The translations under genes and the position numbers were made by a program. A stretch of 64,000 bases of DNA from Mycoplasma sp. (lineage in GTDB: Bacteria > Bacillota_I > Bacilli_A > Mycoplasmatales > Metamycoplasmataceae), in contig JAMPIX010000001.1 in the NCBI GenBank assembly GCA_024721275.1, positions 186,001 to 250,000 on the forward strand, written 5' to 3'. The notes under the pieces were generated by a model. That model had not been told where the DNA came from and searched no databases. It worked only from the letters and a program-made list of their open reading frames with translations. This document shows, piece after piece, positions 13,401 to 25,505 of the stretch (position 1 is its first letter; every line of letters begins with the position of its first letter).

Positions 13401-14010
13401 AACAATAGTGTATCATGAAGATATTTTACGTGGTAGAATTCCTAATATTGCAGGTGTTAGTCATGATGTATCAATAAGAATTGATGCAATTCATCCTGAT
13501 CAAAATCGTGGTACATTAACGCTTGATGTTACAGTTTCAAAAGGTCTTTCTACAAGAAAAATAAGTAATGTTACTGTTACTTGAAAAGCATTAACTGCTA
13601 TGCAAAAACTTCTTCTTTATAATGGTTTATTTCTTGATGATAAGGGTCGTTATCTTACAGATGTTCAACCAAATGGACAAGTAAATGAACACTCTTTCAT
13701 TCGTGAACATATGACAGGTATTCATCATCCAAGCATGGCAAATAAAAATACTTTCAAAAATATAGGTGGCAACGACAATGGTTGAAATCTTGAACTCCAA
13801 GATTTAAATGGTATTGCTTTTGATGGCAACAACATAACACCTGTTCCTCTTAAAGATGGTCGATATTCTTTAGAATTTAAAGATGGTCGATATTCTGAGG
13901 AATTTGGCCATAACCCTAACAGGGGTGTAATTTATGTTGATATTACACCTATATCAACCGACCCTGCAGTTAGCAATGATGTAGTTAGAGTTCTCTTATC
14001 ATTAACATAA
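10447..14010 (+). CDS. 1187-residue repeat lipoprotein (Lipoprotein_17-type modules)
   Basis: A surface lipoprotein with lipobox VASC at about residues 22-25 and a Thr/Asp/Ser-rich linker. The rest is a chain of about ten beta-rich modules, each ending in a pattern such as V-D-A-I-N-P-D-A-x-x-G-T-L-T-L-D-V-T-V-S-K, typical of the lipoprotein-associated domain expanded in ureaplasmas and related mollicutes. Two units share the segment L-T-S-E-I-V-K-Q-K-L, three share N-T-L-P-T-A-T-S-L-P-G-I, and two share I-S-I-D-G-H-N-Y-T-I-N-N-N-L-I. Most inter-module tryptophans are TGA. Function is unknown; size and internal repetition suggest antigenic or size variation. RBS AGAGG precedes the ATG. Confidence 0.88.
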
Positions 14011-14035
14011 TCTTTTTAAGTTAATAATAAAAATA

Positions 14036-14067
14036 AAAGCTATGATTTATCTTCATAGTTTTTTTAT
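14036..14067 (+). terminator. Terminator after the repeat lipoprotein
   Basis: Arms AAGCTATGA and TCATAGTTT around a short loop, followed by Ts. Confidence 0.7.
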
Positions 14068-14139
14068 TGATTAAAAGTAAAATAAAATATGTAATTATAA
14101 TTATCCTTTATTTAATATTAGTTATAATTAATATTAATT

Positions 14140-15224
14140 ATGGAAAAGAATGTAAGAGAATCACTAGAAGTTATATTATAAATAAGTTTAATAAGTTAAA
14201 TGAAGATTTACTTAAGCCTGAAATAATGGGTAATATTAAACAATATACAAAACTTTTAATAGAAACAAAGAAATATGAATCTATTGTTGAAAAATATAAA
14301 GAGTATTTAGAGAATGAAAATACTTTAAACGACTCTAAAGAAATATTATCTATAGAAAATGATGAAGAGATGATAGTTTTTGCAAAAGAAGAAATATTTA
14401 GAATAGAAAAAATATTACCTAAACTTGAAGCTGAATTAAAAATATTATTACTTCCTCAGGATGATAATGACTTTAGAAATGTTATTGTTGAAATCAGAGG
14501 TGGTGCTGGAGGAGAAGAAGCCAACATTTTTGCTGGAGATCTTTATCGAATGTATTCAAGATATGCAGACTCAATTGGATGAAAAATTGAATTAATAGAT
14601 ACACAAGTTACTGATTCTGGCGGTTATGCATTTATATCCTTTTTAGTAAAAGGTGAAAAAGTTTATTCAAAAATGAAATTTGAAACCGGATCTCATAGAG
14701 TTCAAAGAGTTCCTCAAACAGAAACTCAAGGTAGAGTACATACTTCGACAGCAGTTGTTACAGTTATGCCTGAAGCAGATGAAACTGTTGAAATAGAAAT
14801 AAGATCAGAAGATATTAAAATTGATACATATCGTGCTTCTGGTGCAGGTGGACAACATGTTAATAAAACTGAATCTGCAATACGTATAACTCACCTAGAA
14901 ACAGGAATAGTTGTTCAATCACAAGATGGTAAATCACAACACTCAAATAAAGCAACTGCTATGAAAGCTTTAAAAACAAAATTATATGAAAAGCAATTAT
15001 CTGAAAAAGCTGAAAAAGAAGGTAAATTCAGAAAGCTTGCTGGAACCGGTGCACGTTCTGAAAAAATTAGAACATACAATTATCCACAAAATAGACTTAC
15101 AGATCATAGAATAAGTTATTCTAATTCTTCTTTAGATAGAGTTTTAGATGGAAAACTAGAACTTATATTTGAAGCTTTATTAGCTGCTGAACAAGCTGAG
15201 AAAATTGAAGCTGCAGGATTATAA
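14140..15224 (+). CDS. prfA: Peptide chain release factor 1, with apparent frame change near its start
   Basis: Releases peptides at UAA and UAG; with UGA as Trp it is expected to be the only release factor. Domains are clear: helical N-domain, the PxT selectivity tripeptide (P-Q-T in [10 protein letters not shown]), and G-A-G-G-Q-H-V-N with the catalytic GGQ. The main frame is open to 15224. The N-terminus is odd. A TATAAT box at 14123-14128 and an ATG at 14140 give residues [13 protein letters not shown], which suit an RF1 start, but this frame hits TAA at 14179; the RF1 frame resumes at 14178-14181 with [11 protein letters not shown]. Alternatives are an upstream TTG at 14067 giving an implausible hydrophobic extension, an internal ATG at 14226, or a sequence error. 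Confidence 0.9.
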
Positions 15225-15225
15225 A

Positions 15226-16026
15226 ATGACTCTTAAAGAAATTTTTAAAGAAGCGATTGATAATAACGTTTCTCAATCTGATTTTTACTATTACTTAAAT
15301 AACAAATTAAATATATCAAAAAAGGACTCTATAAGCTCTTGAAATGATTATATGGATAATTCTAATGAAATATTAAAAGATCTTTTAAAAAGTAGAAAAG
15401 AACCAATTCAATACATTGTTGGACAATATAAATATAATGATTTAATTTTTAAATTAAATAAGAATGTATTAATACCAAGACAAGAAACAATTGATTTAAT
15501 TGAAGAATTTTCTTTTATCAAAAACAAAAAGCTATTAGATCTATGTTCTGGTTCAGGAATAATAGGTTTATCTTTTGCCAAACAAAATGATGTAGTTTTA
15601 TCTGACGTTTCAAAAAAAGCTTTACTCTTATCAAAAGAAAATATGAACATAAACAATTTAAGTGCAAAAATAATATCTTCTGATTTGTTTAAAAATATAA
15701 ATGAAAAATTTGATGTAATAATAACAAATCCTCCATATGTTCCAACAAAAGCAAATCTTGAACAAAAAGTTCTTAATTACGAACCACATTTAGCATTATT
15801 TGCTGGAGATGATGGATTAGATATTATTAAAATAATACTTAAAGAATTTATCAATTATATTAAAGATAAAGATAACTTTATTTTTATAATGGAAGTAGAT
15901 GAGACTCATAAGGAGTTTTTAGATTCATATTGTAAGAAGAATAAATATAACTATATATTAAAAAACGATTTAAATGATAAATTTAGATATCTTATAATTA
16001 AAGAAGGTAATTGAAATGAAAAGTAA
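15226..16026 (+). CDS. prmC: Release factor glutamine methyltransferase
   Basis: A 266-residue SAM-dependent enzyme that methylates the Gln of the GGQ motif in release factors. It has the N-terminal helical domain, then the Rossmann fold with L-D-L-C-S-G-S-G-I-I-G near residue 104 and the substrate-binding N-P-P-Y-V-P near 167. The ATG lies two bases after the prfA stop, the classic prfA-prmC pair. The TGA near the 3' end is Trp, so it runs to TAA at 16024 and overlaps tsaC by 11 bases. Confidence 0.93.
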
Positions 16027-16492
16027 TTTATTTATATCTCCAACAGATACAGTAATTGGAATTGGCGGTCCAGTTAGTGAAGAAACAAAAGATCAAATTT
16101 ATAAAATAAAAAAGAGACCAAAAAACAAGAAACTTGTAATCATGGTTTCTTCTTTAGAAGAAGCTAAAAAATATGAGGGATGAAATTCTACAGCAACTAA
16201 ACTTGCAAACGAATTTTGACCAGGAGCATTAACAATCGCTTTAACTGATGAATTATCTTTAAGAATGCCAGATCATGAAGAGTTATTAGAATTAATAAAA
16301 AAAATAGGACCAATTTATATGACTTCTGCAAATATATCTGGACAAAATGTTGTTTCTTCTTTAGAAGAAGCTAAAACTGTTTTTCCTAATATAAAAATAT
16401 ATGAATTTAAAATAAAAAAAGAATCGCTTCCATCAACTATAGTAGATACAAAGTTAAATATAATTCGTCAAGGCTCAATTAAAATTAAATAG
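16016..16492 (+). CDS. tsaC: L-threonylcarbamoyladenylate synthase (YrdC/Sua5 domain)
   Basis: A 158-residue single-domain YrdC protein that makes threonylcarbamoyl-AMP for t6A modification of ANN-decoding tRNAs. Visible motifs: S-P-T-D-T-V-I-G-I near residue 7, K-K-R-P near 30, W-P-G-A-L-T near 66, and Y-M-T-S-A-N-I-S-G near 101. The C-terminal Sua5 domain is absent, as in TsaC. The gene overlaps prmC and closes the prfA-prmC-tsaC operon. It is shorter than Bacillus YwlC but complete for the domain. Confidence 0.9.
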
Positions 16493-16524
16493 TTTAAAAG
16501 CTTAAAAACAATTATAATTTTATT

Positions 16525-17265
16525 ATGAAAAAAATTGAATCAGTAAAATTAAATAAAATTTGAGGATGAGAAAAATGAATTTATTCTCCTTTAAAAGCAA
16601 ATAGAACAAAATTTGAAAATGGAGAATTTACTCCGTTAGAAGGTCCATTAATAAAAATAATTAAGGCTACAGATAATCTTTCTTTACAAATACATCCTGA
16701 TGATAAAATGGCATTAGAACTAGAGAACGAACCAAATGGAAAATCTGAATGTTGATACGTTTTAGATTCTGAACCTGGTGCTAAATTAATAGTTGGTTTA
16801 AAAACCAATGATTTAAATGAAATTAAAAAAGCTATAGAAAATGATGAGTGAAATGACTTGATTAAAAAACAAGTAGTTAAAAAAGGTGATTTTATTAACA
16901 TACCATCTGGATTAGTCCATGGAATAGGTGCAGGTGTTAAAGTATTAGAAGTTCAACAACCATCTGATGTAACATATAGATTTTATGATTACAATAGACT
17001 TGAAAATGGAAAGCCAAGAGAATTACATATTGAAAAAGGATTAAAATCTTTAAAAGATGTAACATCGGTACTTGAACCAACAAAAACAAATCCATTAGAG
17101 TATAATGATATATATGGAACAATAACTTTTTGTAATGCTGATTTTACAACAAAAACAAAAGGTGTATTAGTAGATTTAGATACAGAAGAATCATTCTTTG
17201 TTGAAAAAGATGAAAAAATAAAAATAAAAAATAAAAATTTTGCTTTTATTAAATGAGGAGAGTAA
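16525..17265 (+). CDS. manA: Mannose-6-phosphate isomerase, class I short form
   Basis: A 246-residue cupin enzyme converting mannose-6-phosphate to fructose-6-phosphate. Motifs: I-W-G-W-E-K-W near the start, L-S-L-Q-I-H-P-D-D near residue 52 (zinc ligands), K-S-E-C-W-Y-V near 73, and I-P-S-G-L-V-H-G-I-G near 130. The length matches the short Firmicutes form. Promoter TATAAT at 16513-16518 ends six bases before the ATG with no RBS, so the start is probably leaderless. It is followed after one base by rpiB, forming a sugar-phosphate isomerase pair. Confidence 0.9.
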
Positions 17266-17266
17266 T

Positions 17267-17698
17267 ATGAAAATAGTAATAGCAAGTGATCATGCAGGAT
17301 TTAAATTAAAAACAAAAGTAAAAGAATATTTAGAAAATGAAAAAAAATTCGAAGTAGTAGATTTAGGTACAGATACACCTGAAAGAACATCATATGCAAA
17401 TTATGGAAAAAAACTTGGAAAAGCAATTCATAATAAAGAATATGGATGAGGAATAGTTGTTTGTGGAACAGGAATAGGAATTAGTATTGCTGCAAACAGA
17501 TTTAAAGGTGTTAGAGCTGCAATTTGTAGAAATAGAATTGATGCTAAATTAACTAGAAACCATAATAACGCAAATGTTCTTTCATTAGGAGAAAGACTTA
17601 CAACTTTTACAGTTGCAAAAGAAATTATTGATGAATTCTTTTCTGCTGAATTTGAGGGTGGAAGACATATTAAAAGAATCGAAGATTTAGATAATTAA
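17267..17698 (+). CDS. rpiB: Ribose-5-phosphate isomerase B
   Basis: A 143-residue RpiB/LacAB-type isomerase interconverting ribose-5-phosphate and ribulose-5-phosphate. Motifs: A-S-D-H-A-G-F near residue 6, V-D-L-G-T, C-G-T-G-I-G-I-S-I-A-A-N near 66 (active-site Cys and anion hole) and H-N-N-A-N-V-L-S-L-G-E-R near 103. A GAGGAG-type RBS lies inside the end of manA, one base away. It is convergent with ktrA, whose stop is five bases downstream. Confidence 0.93.
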
Positions 17699-17702
17699 TA
17701 AA

Positions 17703-18398
17703 TTATTTTTTATCTTTAACTTTTTTACTTTCATCACCTAAATATGATGCTGCATTTGATAAATCGTTTAATCTACCAACTAGGTTAACAATATCATTTT
17801 TTTGAATTTTAGAATTACCTTCAGGAAGGAAGATTTTTCCATTTCTTTTTAAAGAAACAATATTAACTTTTAATTTACGGAAATCAAGTTCCATTATTTT
17901 TCTATCATAAACATCAGAATTAAGTGCCTCTATTTGGGCAATAGCAAAACCTTCTCCAATTTCATTAACGTTTGAAGTATAATCTCTCATCTTTTCATTT
18001 GTAGCTAAGATAGCAGCTTTTGCACCTGCTTCTATTTCCGGTCTAATAATAACGTTAACTCCTATTTGTTTTAAAATTCTTGCATTTCTTGTACTAATAG
18101 CCTTAACTATTGTTTTATTTACACCAATTTCACCTAAAGCTGCAACAATATCAATATTATTTCCTGTTGCAACAATTACAACATCAAAATCAGGTACCCC
18201 TAATGCTAAAAGTGCATCAGGATCTGAAGCATCAATAACTGCTGTTTGACTTGCTATTTTTGAAATCTTATATAATGCATCGCTAGATATATCCATTACC
18301 AAAGTACTAACGTGTTTTTTAGCTAATTCTTCAGTAACTGAAATACCAAATCTTCCTGCACCGATTATTGCTATTTTATTCTTGTTTTTACTAAACAT
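17703..18398 (-). CDS. ktrA: Potassium uptake regulator KtrA (RCK protein)
   Basis: A 231-residue cytoplasmic gating subunit for the KtrB channel. The RCK_N Rossmann fold starts with I-I-G-A-G-R-F-G near residue 10 and ends its second strand in D (V-M-D-I-S-S-D), the adenine-nucleotide binding pattern. The RCK_C domain follows from about residue 150. Regulation of K+ flux by ATP/ADP or cyclic di-AMP is known for the family. It is divergent from ktrB across 75 bases, so the two could share regulation. Confidence 0.92.
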   Translation of the reverse strand: MFSKNKNKIAIIGAGRFGISVTEELAKKHVSTLVMDISSDALYKISKIASQTAVIDASDPDALLALGVPDFDVVIVATGNNIDIVAALGEIGVNKTIVKAISTRNARILKQIGVNVIIRPEIEAGAKAAILATNEKMRDYTSNVNEIGEGFAIAQIEALNSDVYDRKIMELDFRKLKVNIVSLKRNGKIFLPEGNSKIQKNDIVNLVGRLNDLSNAASYLGDESKKVKDKK

Positions 18399-18473
18399 TT
18401 TCCATCCTTAAAAGTTTTTTATTTAATATTATTATATTTATTGTATCTTATTATATAATAACTAAATATTATT
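18399..18473. promoter_or_regulatory. Divergent ktrA/ktrB promoter region
   Basis: For ktrB a TATAAT box lies at 18454-18459, 14 bases before its ATG and with no RBS. ktrA has an AAGGATGG-type RBS just upstream of its ATG on the minus strand. No operator motif is evident. Confidence 0.55.
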
Positions 18474-20072
18474 ATGAAATTAAAAATATCAAACTTTTGA
18501 AACAACATTATAAAAATATACCATTGATTTATAGGGCTTGGTATTGTTAAACATATTTTATTTATATATTTACTTATTACAATCGGTGGATCAGCCTTAT
18601 TAATGTTACCAATTTCAATACAAAGTGGCGCTCATCCTTCTTATCTTGATGCGCTATTTACATCTGCTTCTGCTTTTTCAGATACAGGACTTGTTACACA
18701 AACTACAGCATCAACATGGACAATGTTTGGACAAACGGTTGTTGCATTGCTAATTCTAGTTGGTGGAGTTGGATGATTTGCCTTAAAAGCATATTTATTT
18801 AACTTATTACTTGGAAGACCTATGTCAATGAATTTACTTCTTGCTTTGAATGCAGAACGTGGTTCATCAAAACAAGGATTTACAAGAAGATTGATTACTG
18901 TTTCTATAACTGTAATTTTAGTAATTACATTATTAATGGCTTTAGTTCTTACTTTCCTATTTTATTATCAAAAAGGTGATTTTTCTTCTGACCCTTTATT
19001 TGTAAATAATCATTTCCATTCAGCATTGTCTGAATACAATCCATACCATGATTGAAGTAAATCATTTAGATTTGGAATATTCCATTCTATTTCTGCAATA
19101 AATAATGCTGGATTTGATATTATGGGACAACATTCAGTCGGTCCATATTACGGTGTTTATTCAATTCAAATTATATTTGTATTCCTATTTGTTGTTGGAG
19201 GAATTGGATATCCAGTTATTTTTGATATATATTCATATTCTCTTTCAAGAACAAGATTTGAAAAAAAACATCCATTTAAATGATCCTTATTTACAAAAGT
19301 ATCCTGTTTAACATATTTATTAATAGTGGTAATGGGATTGACTTTGACATTCAGTTTAGAAATAAATGCAAAAGATACGGATTATGTAATTGGTGGAAAT
19401 AGATTCTTCCACTATAGTTTTTGAAGAGATCCAGATAATGGTTCAACAGCCCAAAAATCATTTGCGTTATTCTTTAATACCCTTTCAACAAGAAATGCCG
19501 GATTTGCCTCAACAGATATTTTCCAATTTTCATCACCAACTAAAATGGTTCATTCAATAATGATGTTTATTGGTTCAGCCCCTTCATCAACAGCAGGAGG
19601 TATAAGAACAACTACTTTTGCAATTTCTGTATTATCTATATTTAATTTAATTAGAGGTAAGAAAAATCTTTACATGTTTAAAAGAAAAATAGATCCAGAA
19701 TTAGTTAAACGTTCTTTCATTGTATTTGTGATTTCCTTCTTAGCTGTTTTAATTACAACAATAGTTGGAATGACATCTTTTGAATCATTTGGAGGTCCAT
19801 TAAAAGAGGAAGTAACAACCACAATTAATGGTAATCTTACATACTCCTTTAGATCATTTGCAGATGTCTGGTTTGAAGCAGCATCAGCCTTTGGTACAAC
19901 CGGTCTGTCTGTTGGACTTACATCTAATTTAAATGTAACAACAAAACTTATGTTTATTTTATTAATGTTCATTGGACAATTAGGTGTATCAAGTACATTA
20001 TTAGTGTGAAACAGAAAAATAGATCCAACCAGAAAAATAGATTATATTTCCGAAGATATTATTATTGGTTAA
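18474..20072 (+). CDS. ktrB: Potassium channel/transporter KtrB
   Basis: A 532-residue integral membrane protein that forms the K+ pathway of the Ktr system. The four pore-loop filters of the SKT superfamily can be read in order: S-D-T-G-L, N-N-A-G-F-D, R-N-A-G-F and G-T-T-G-L, each with the key Gly, between pairs of hydrophobic helices. It is somewhat longer than Bacillus KtrB because of polar stretches between transmembrane pairs. TGA Trp codons lie in several helices. The stop abuts that of the opposite-strand lipoprotein, whose stop begins at the next base. Confidence 0.93.
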
Positions 20073-23000
20073 TTAAGCAGAATAAATTGAAGCTGTAGTT
20101 GAAGTAGGAATATGGAAACCTTTTACAACAATAGTTTTTCTAACTTTTGTTTGTTTTGAAGAAATCGCTATATGAACTCTAACACTTCCATCATTGTCAT
20201 TAGCATTTTCTAAACTTTCGATTTCATATGTAACATCATCAGTATTAGAAGGAAGAACAAAATCAGCTTTAACTGCATGACTTGCTGTTTTAGAATCTTT
20301 ACCTGTTGCTATGGTTACTGTTGCACTATTTTCTAGATTAACAAGTTTATCAAAAGTAGCATATTTTTCTGATGGACTTGCAGCTTGTGTACTAATTGGA
20401 CCTACTCATTTATCTAAGGCTTTAGCTAAATTCATTATTTGTTGATCACTTACATGTCCATAAGTTTTAATTCTTGATTTATCTATTCCATTAAATCATT
20501 GTTGGAAAGTTCAATTTTCTGTCTTAGGTAATCCTAATTTAAATGCCATTGCAAGAACTCATGTATTTAAATTATGTACATTACCTCATCTATATGTTCT
20601 ATCTATTGTTCCACTTATTAAACCTTCTGTATCGCTTGGTATTTGTTTAATTAATGCATCTAATGCTTCGAAATGTGTAAAACGTGGTGAATATGATGAA
20701 GATCTAAATTTAATACTTTTAATTGCATTTGTTCATTTTGTTGATAGTCCTTTTACATATGTGTTGTAACTATCAATTACATTATTAATTTCACCAATTT
20801 GAGTAATAGCATCCTCTATTACAACAATATCATTTGATGTTTTGCTTAAACCTTTTAGTGTATTAAATTTTGTTTGTAATAATGGATAATCAACATTTTT
20901 AAAATTATCATCTAAAGTTGTACCTGTAGCAGGAGACAATGTTTTAATTTCTAATGAATTTAACTGACTTTTCTTTGCATCGATTAATGAAGCGAAGTTT
21001 AGATCAATTGTTGTTTTTTCATGTGTTTCAAATTTAGATAATGAAACTTCTACTCTAACACTTCCTGTTTCAGTATTTAAAGGTGTTACTTTTGTTATTG
21101 CAACTTTTACACCATTAACATTTGCATTGTTTATATTAAAATCACCAGTTAAAACATTGTGTATATCTTTATTAAAACTATCGGGTTTAATTGTAACAAC
21201 ATGAGCTATATTATTCTTAATTGTTTCTACATCTTGAGAAGCTCTTTGAACATCTGCTTGTGTAGCAAATCCACTTAAAGAAAACTCTCTTGTCATTTGT
21301 AAATGATCTGTTTTGAATAATAATGACATATTTACTGTTCCTGAAACATCATCATGACCTACAATTTGAAGATTACCAAAATGTACTGCACCATCATTTG
21401 TAGATGAAGTTGCTACATATTGAGAACCTATAGCGACATCTTTATTTAAATCACTAACATGTACATTACTTGAAAGTTTTTGTGCTTTAACTAATGCGGT
21501 TGCACTTACTAAGTCACTAGATACTTTTTGGTTTATTTGTTGTAATTCATTATTGTATTTTGTAATTAATGCATTTCTCTTATTTATTAAATTATTTGTT
21601 TTTACAAAGTCTTGATAAGCATTGTAAACACTCTCTATATTTGAATTAGCATTTAACACAATAGCTTTATCTTCGTTTGCTTTTGCAAGTAAACTACTAT
21701 ATGGTGTTTTTATTTTTGAATAAACATCATTAGCATTTAAAAGCTTAGTTTTTAATGTTTCAAATTGTGGATTTAATTGAACTTCATCAGCTATAGTTAC
21801 TTTATTTAAAGTATCAATAATTTTTGTTCTCTCTGAATTAATATCATTACTTCCAAATAGTAATCTCAATGATAATGATTCTGCTTCACTTATAGTTGAA
21901 CTTGAACTTGAAGGTGTAATTGTTGAAATAAGATCAAATAAATTAAAAGTTTTTTCAATGTTTATATTACTTAATCCACTACTTAATATTTCGCCTAAAC
22001 CTAAGTCTTCATGATTTGAATTTAATATAGAAACTAAACTATTTATTGAATCGTTATCAATATCTTTAATTCCAGAGTGTAATAATTCATAAATTGCATG
22101 TTTTTGTTCATTTGCTGAAATATTAGATATATATTTTTTAATATTTTCAGGTAAGAATGTAGAAATAATTGAACTTCCAGCTCCTTGTGCCACTGATAAT
22201 AATTTACCAATTTCGTTTTCATTTATTGAAAGCAATCCTGATGTCAATATTTTATGAATAATAGTTCTAACTTCATCATTGACTCCTACTGCACCAGCGG
22301 CTATATTTGTAAAGAATCCTAAACTTGTTCCACTATAAAGACTATCTAACATTGAGCCTAAATTTATTCCAAATAAACCTTTATTTAAAGTATCAGCAGG
22401 AATAATGTTTTTTAGTGAAGCAAAATCTGCTTTTGAGCTAAATCCATGTAATATACCATTTAAAAATTTATTTATATCAGCTGCGTCTTTTCCTTTAAAT
22501 GAGCTTATGCCACTTATTAACGATGTTGATAATTTTGTTAAATCATCATTAGTTAATGAATCTATTCCATCACTTATTAAATGTTCAACTGGTAATCTTA
22601 ATGTTGATAATAAATTAGTTCCATTTGCATCTGCTTTTATATAATGATTTGCAAATTTTACTATTGCATCAATATTTGCATTATTATCTCCTGATAAACC
22701 ATGATTCATAAAATTGTATATTGCATTTACAACTTCTTGTGTATTTAAAGGCTCTTTATTATTTTGAATAGGAAGAATAGATTCAATATCATTTACTAGT
22801 TTTGTTAAATCTTCTTTTGTAATTGTTGAAACACCATTTAATTTCAATCTATCAACTAATAATAATACTGACTTAACATTTTCTAAATCACCACTATCTT
22901 CATTTGATAAAATTGTTGCAATTTTATCTGATAAATCATCTAAATTAGTGTTAATGTAATTTTTAAATGAATCATTAATTTTTACAAAATTAGGTATGAA

Positions 23001-24641
23001 TGTTAAAACGCTTTTAACAAATTCTTTTAAATCATCTTTAGAACTATTTAATACAGAATTAGTTGATGTTAATAATTCTGCTTTTATATCATCAAATCTA
23101 TTTAATGCTGTATAAGCTAGGAAAACTCCAAGTTTTAATCCATCTCTTCCGTTGACATCTCCATTTTCATCAACTGTAAACAAGTTATTTACAGCTTCTG
23201 TCATTTCATTGTCATTTCATTTTTCTAACATGTTTGATAAACTTGTTATTGTTTTAAGAACAATATCTCTTTTTTCTTTTGTATCTCAAATAGAAAGTAG
23301 TGAATTTCTTTTATCTTCATCAGTGATAACTAATTTGATAATAGGATCAATACTATTTGCATCATCTAATAAAACCTCAAAAATTCTTGTTTCTTTTAAT
23401 AGTGAAAGCATTTTCTTAGTTTCTTCAGGATTTTCAGCAGCTGATCTTAACACTGCGCTAATTAAATGTGAACTATCAAGATTTTCAGCATTTGCATCGA
23501 TATGTGTTTTTAAATTAGTTAAGAAGTTAATTATATAACTTGTAAATACATCAGAAAAATCCATAGAATCTAATAATCCCTTAACATTATCAATTTGATT
23601 TATCATTGTTCTAATTAAAATAGTTTTTGCATCAGTAAATACATCTTTAGTTGATGATTTAACTTCAGTAGTTAATTGAGTTAAAAATCCAGCAATTCTT
23701 GGTTTATCGCCTTGAGGTAAAACGCTATCACCAATTTGATCATTTAAAATTTGTAGAATTCTTAACCCTATTAATGCACCATCTTTATCTAAAGCTTTTT
23801 GATTTTCTGGAACACCACCTACATTTATAAAATGACTTAAAAATGAATGTAAAATATCTGAAACATGTTGAGCAACATTAAGTAATTCTTCTGTATTCAA
23901 ATTATTAAGTGTAGTTGTTATACCTAGATCTTTTAATAATTCTGGATCATTATTTAATATAGGAATTAAATTTGAAATAGAATCTTTATCTATTTCTCCA
24001 ACTAATGTCTGAATTTCGTTTTCAATAGGAGTTAAATAATTTGAAAGATTACCCATATTTAAAAGTTTTCCTTCTAAATAACCACCAGCTAATGATAAAA
24101 GAGTGTTTTGTGAACCGTGTTCAAGTCCAAACATAAAACTTAATACTTCTCCAAGTGTTATACTGTCATAAGTAACGGAAACTAAACTTGTAATATTTCC
24201 AAGTGGTGAATTCGGCCCGTTAATATAGGTTAATCCATCTGTAACAATTTCATTAAGTAATTTTGCACCAAATGTTCCCATTAATTTTAAATCTCCATGA
24301 AAGACTGGATTAGCTAAAAAAGTTTTTAATTTTGTATCATCTTTATAATGCTCAGATAATCATTTCTTTAATGACGAATTTGATTGTGCAAATTCAGCTA
24401 ATGTGTTTTGAAAACTTAATGAATTCCTATTGTTATCTAGATCTCAAGTAACAATATCTAAATCACTACTATTTTTAATGTCAAAAGCAGGTGTATTTTC
24501 ATTATTTTCAATTGTATTAACATCATTACTTAACGAATCATTGTTTTGAGTAGTATGACCACAAGATGCAACTGTTGTAATTGCTCCTGCAGTACTTATT
24601 AAACCTAATGCAAACAAACTTTTTTTAGTATTTTTATTCAT
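20073..24641 (-). CDS. 1522-residue surface lipoprotein
   Basis: A very large lipoprotein with signal peptide and lipobox VASC at about residues 24-27. Residues 80-1000 are helical and rich in Leu, Asn and Ser with loosely repeating leucine-rich segments; residues 850-1000 look like coiled coil. The last 450 residues contain beta modules of the kind seen in the 10.4-kb lipoprotein, with the pattern G-x-V-x-V-x-(V/I)-x-(L/I)-S-K. Five or more TGA codons are read as Trp and keep the frame open. No catalytic motif is visible; a structural or adhesive role is an inference. The start has AGGAGTG-type RBS on the minus strand. Confidence 0.85.
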
Positions 24642-24813
24642 ATATTCACTCCTTTTTTATATAAAATAACTTTTGATTAAAATTATTAAATTTTGTTTAT
24701 ATACTTCTTTTTATTATATATTAAAAATAATTTCTTATGTTTTTGAAACATATATTATTAATTATTTATTAATAAAAAGAGCTTATTTATTAATACTATT
24801 TATCTTGTTTCTT

Positions 24814-25224
24814 TTAATTAAATTTTATTTCTTTTGATTTTAATTTATTGCCACTTTTATCTATTGGATTAACCATTAAATCATATAGCTTATTTGGTTG
24901 AATGTCTGCTAAAGCTGCATGAACTTTTCCATTAATAAATAACCCTGAAAAAAATATTTTATTTTTTCTATCTAGTTCAACTTTAAAAATTTTACGCTCT
25001 ACAACACTCTTTTTATTATTACCTAATTGAAATAGTGTTTTATTCATTATTTCAACCTGACTATAACTTTCTCTTTCAAGTGTATTTCTAATATCTTTTA
25101 ATACATTTAATCTATATTCTAATTCGTAATATCTATCTAGCATTTCTTTATTGCCTTTAATCAATTCCAATTCATCTCATGTAGTGAATATTTCAAATTC
25201 TAATTTCTCTAAACTTTTTCTCAT
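24814..25224 (-). CDS. Hypothetical cytoplasmic protein, 136 residues
   Basis: I do not recognise this protein. It begins M-R-K-S-L-E-K-L-E, has a helical charged first half, and a C-terminal beta-like half (K-I-F-K-V-E-L-D-R-K-N-K-I-F-F-S-G-L-F). One TGA (Trp) lies near residue 17, so the gene is longer than a standard-code reading shows. There is no signal peptide or membrane segment. An AGAGGAAT RBS precedes the ATG on the minus strand. It sits alone between two lipoprotein regions; codon use is like its neighbours. Confidence 0.65.
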
Positions 25225-25459
25225 TTTTTATTCCTCTTTCTTTTGTGTATATTTATAAGTGTAAAAAAAATATAAAAAGTGTCAATTTTTTTAAATCTTT
25301 TTAATTTTAGTTTTGTTGCTATTATTTAATAAGTAATTAAATTAAGCATCAATAAAACTATATTTTCTTTTAGATTTAATCTAATTTTTAATATTAGATA
25401 AAGGGCATAAATATCTTAAAATTCATAAGCGCATTTACACTTTGATTTCTAGTAATGAG

Positions 25460-25465
25460 TATAAT
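25460..25465 (+). promoter_or_regulatory. -10 box upstream of broken lipoprotein copy
   Basis: TATAAT lies about 40 bases before an AAAGAGG RBS and ATG at 25506. The region from 25225 to 25459 holds no gene that I can see. Confidence 0.5.
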
Positions 25466-25505
25466 ATATCTATATTAAAAATAACATAAAAAAAGAGGTA
25501 GAAAT

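Noticed and set aside
14067-14139. TTG start giving a hydrophobic extension of RF1
   Set aside because: The region is the AT-rich promoter and terminator area; the resulting membrane-like stretch is foreign to RF1 and there is no RBS. Kept only as an alternative in the prfA note.
20733-23204. Separate 823-residue gene
   Set aside because: It is an internal part of the 1522-residue lipoprotein; neighbouring pieces are in the same frame and separated only by TGA Trp codons.
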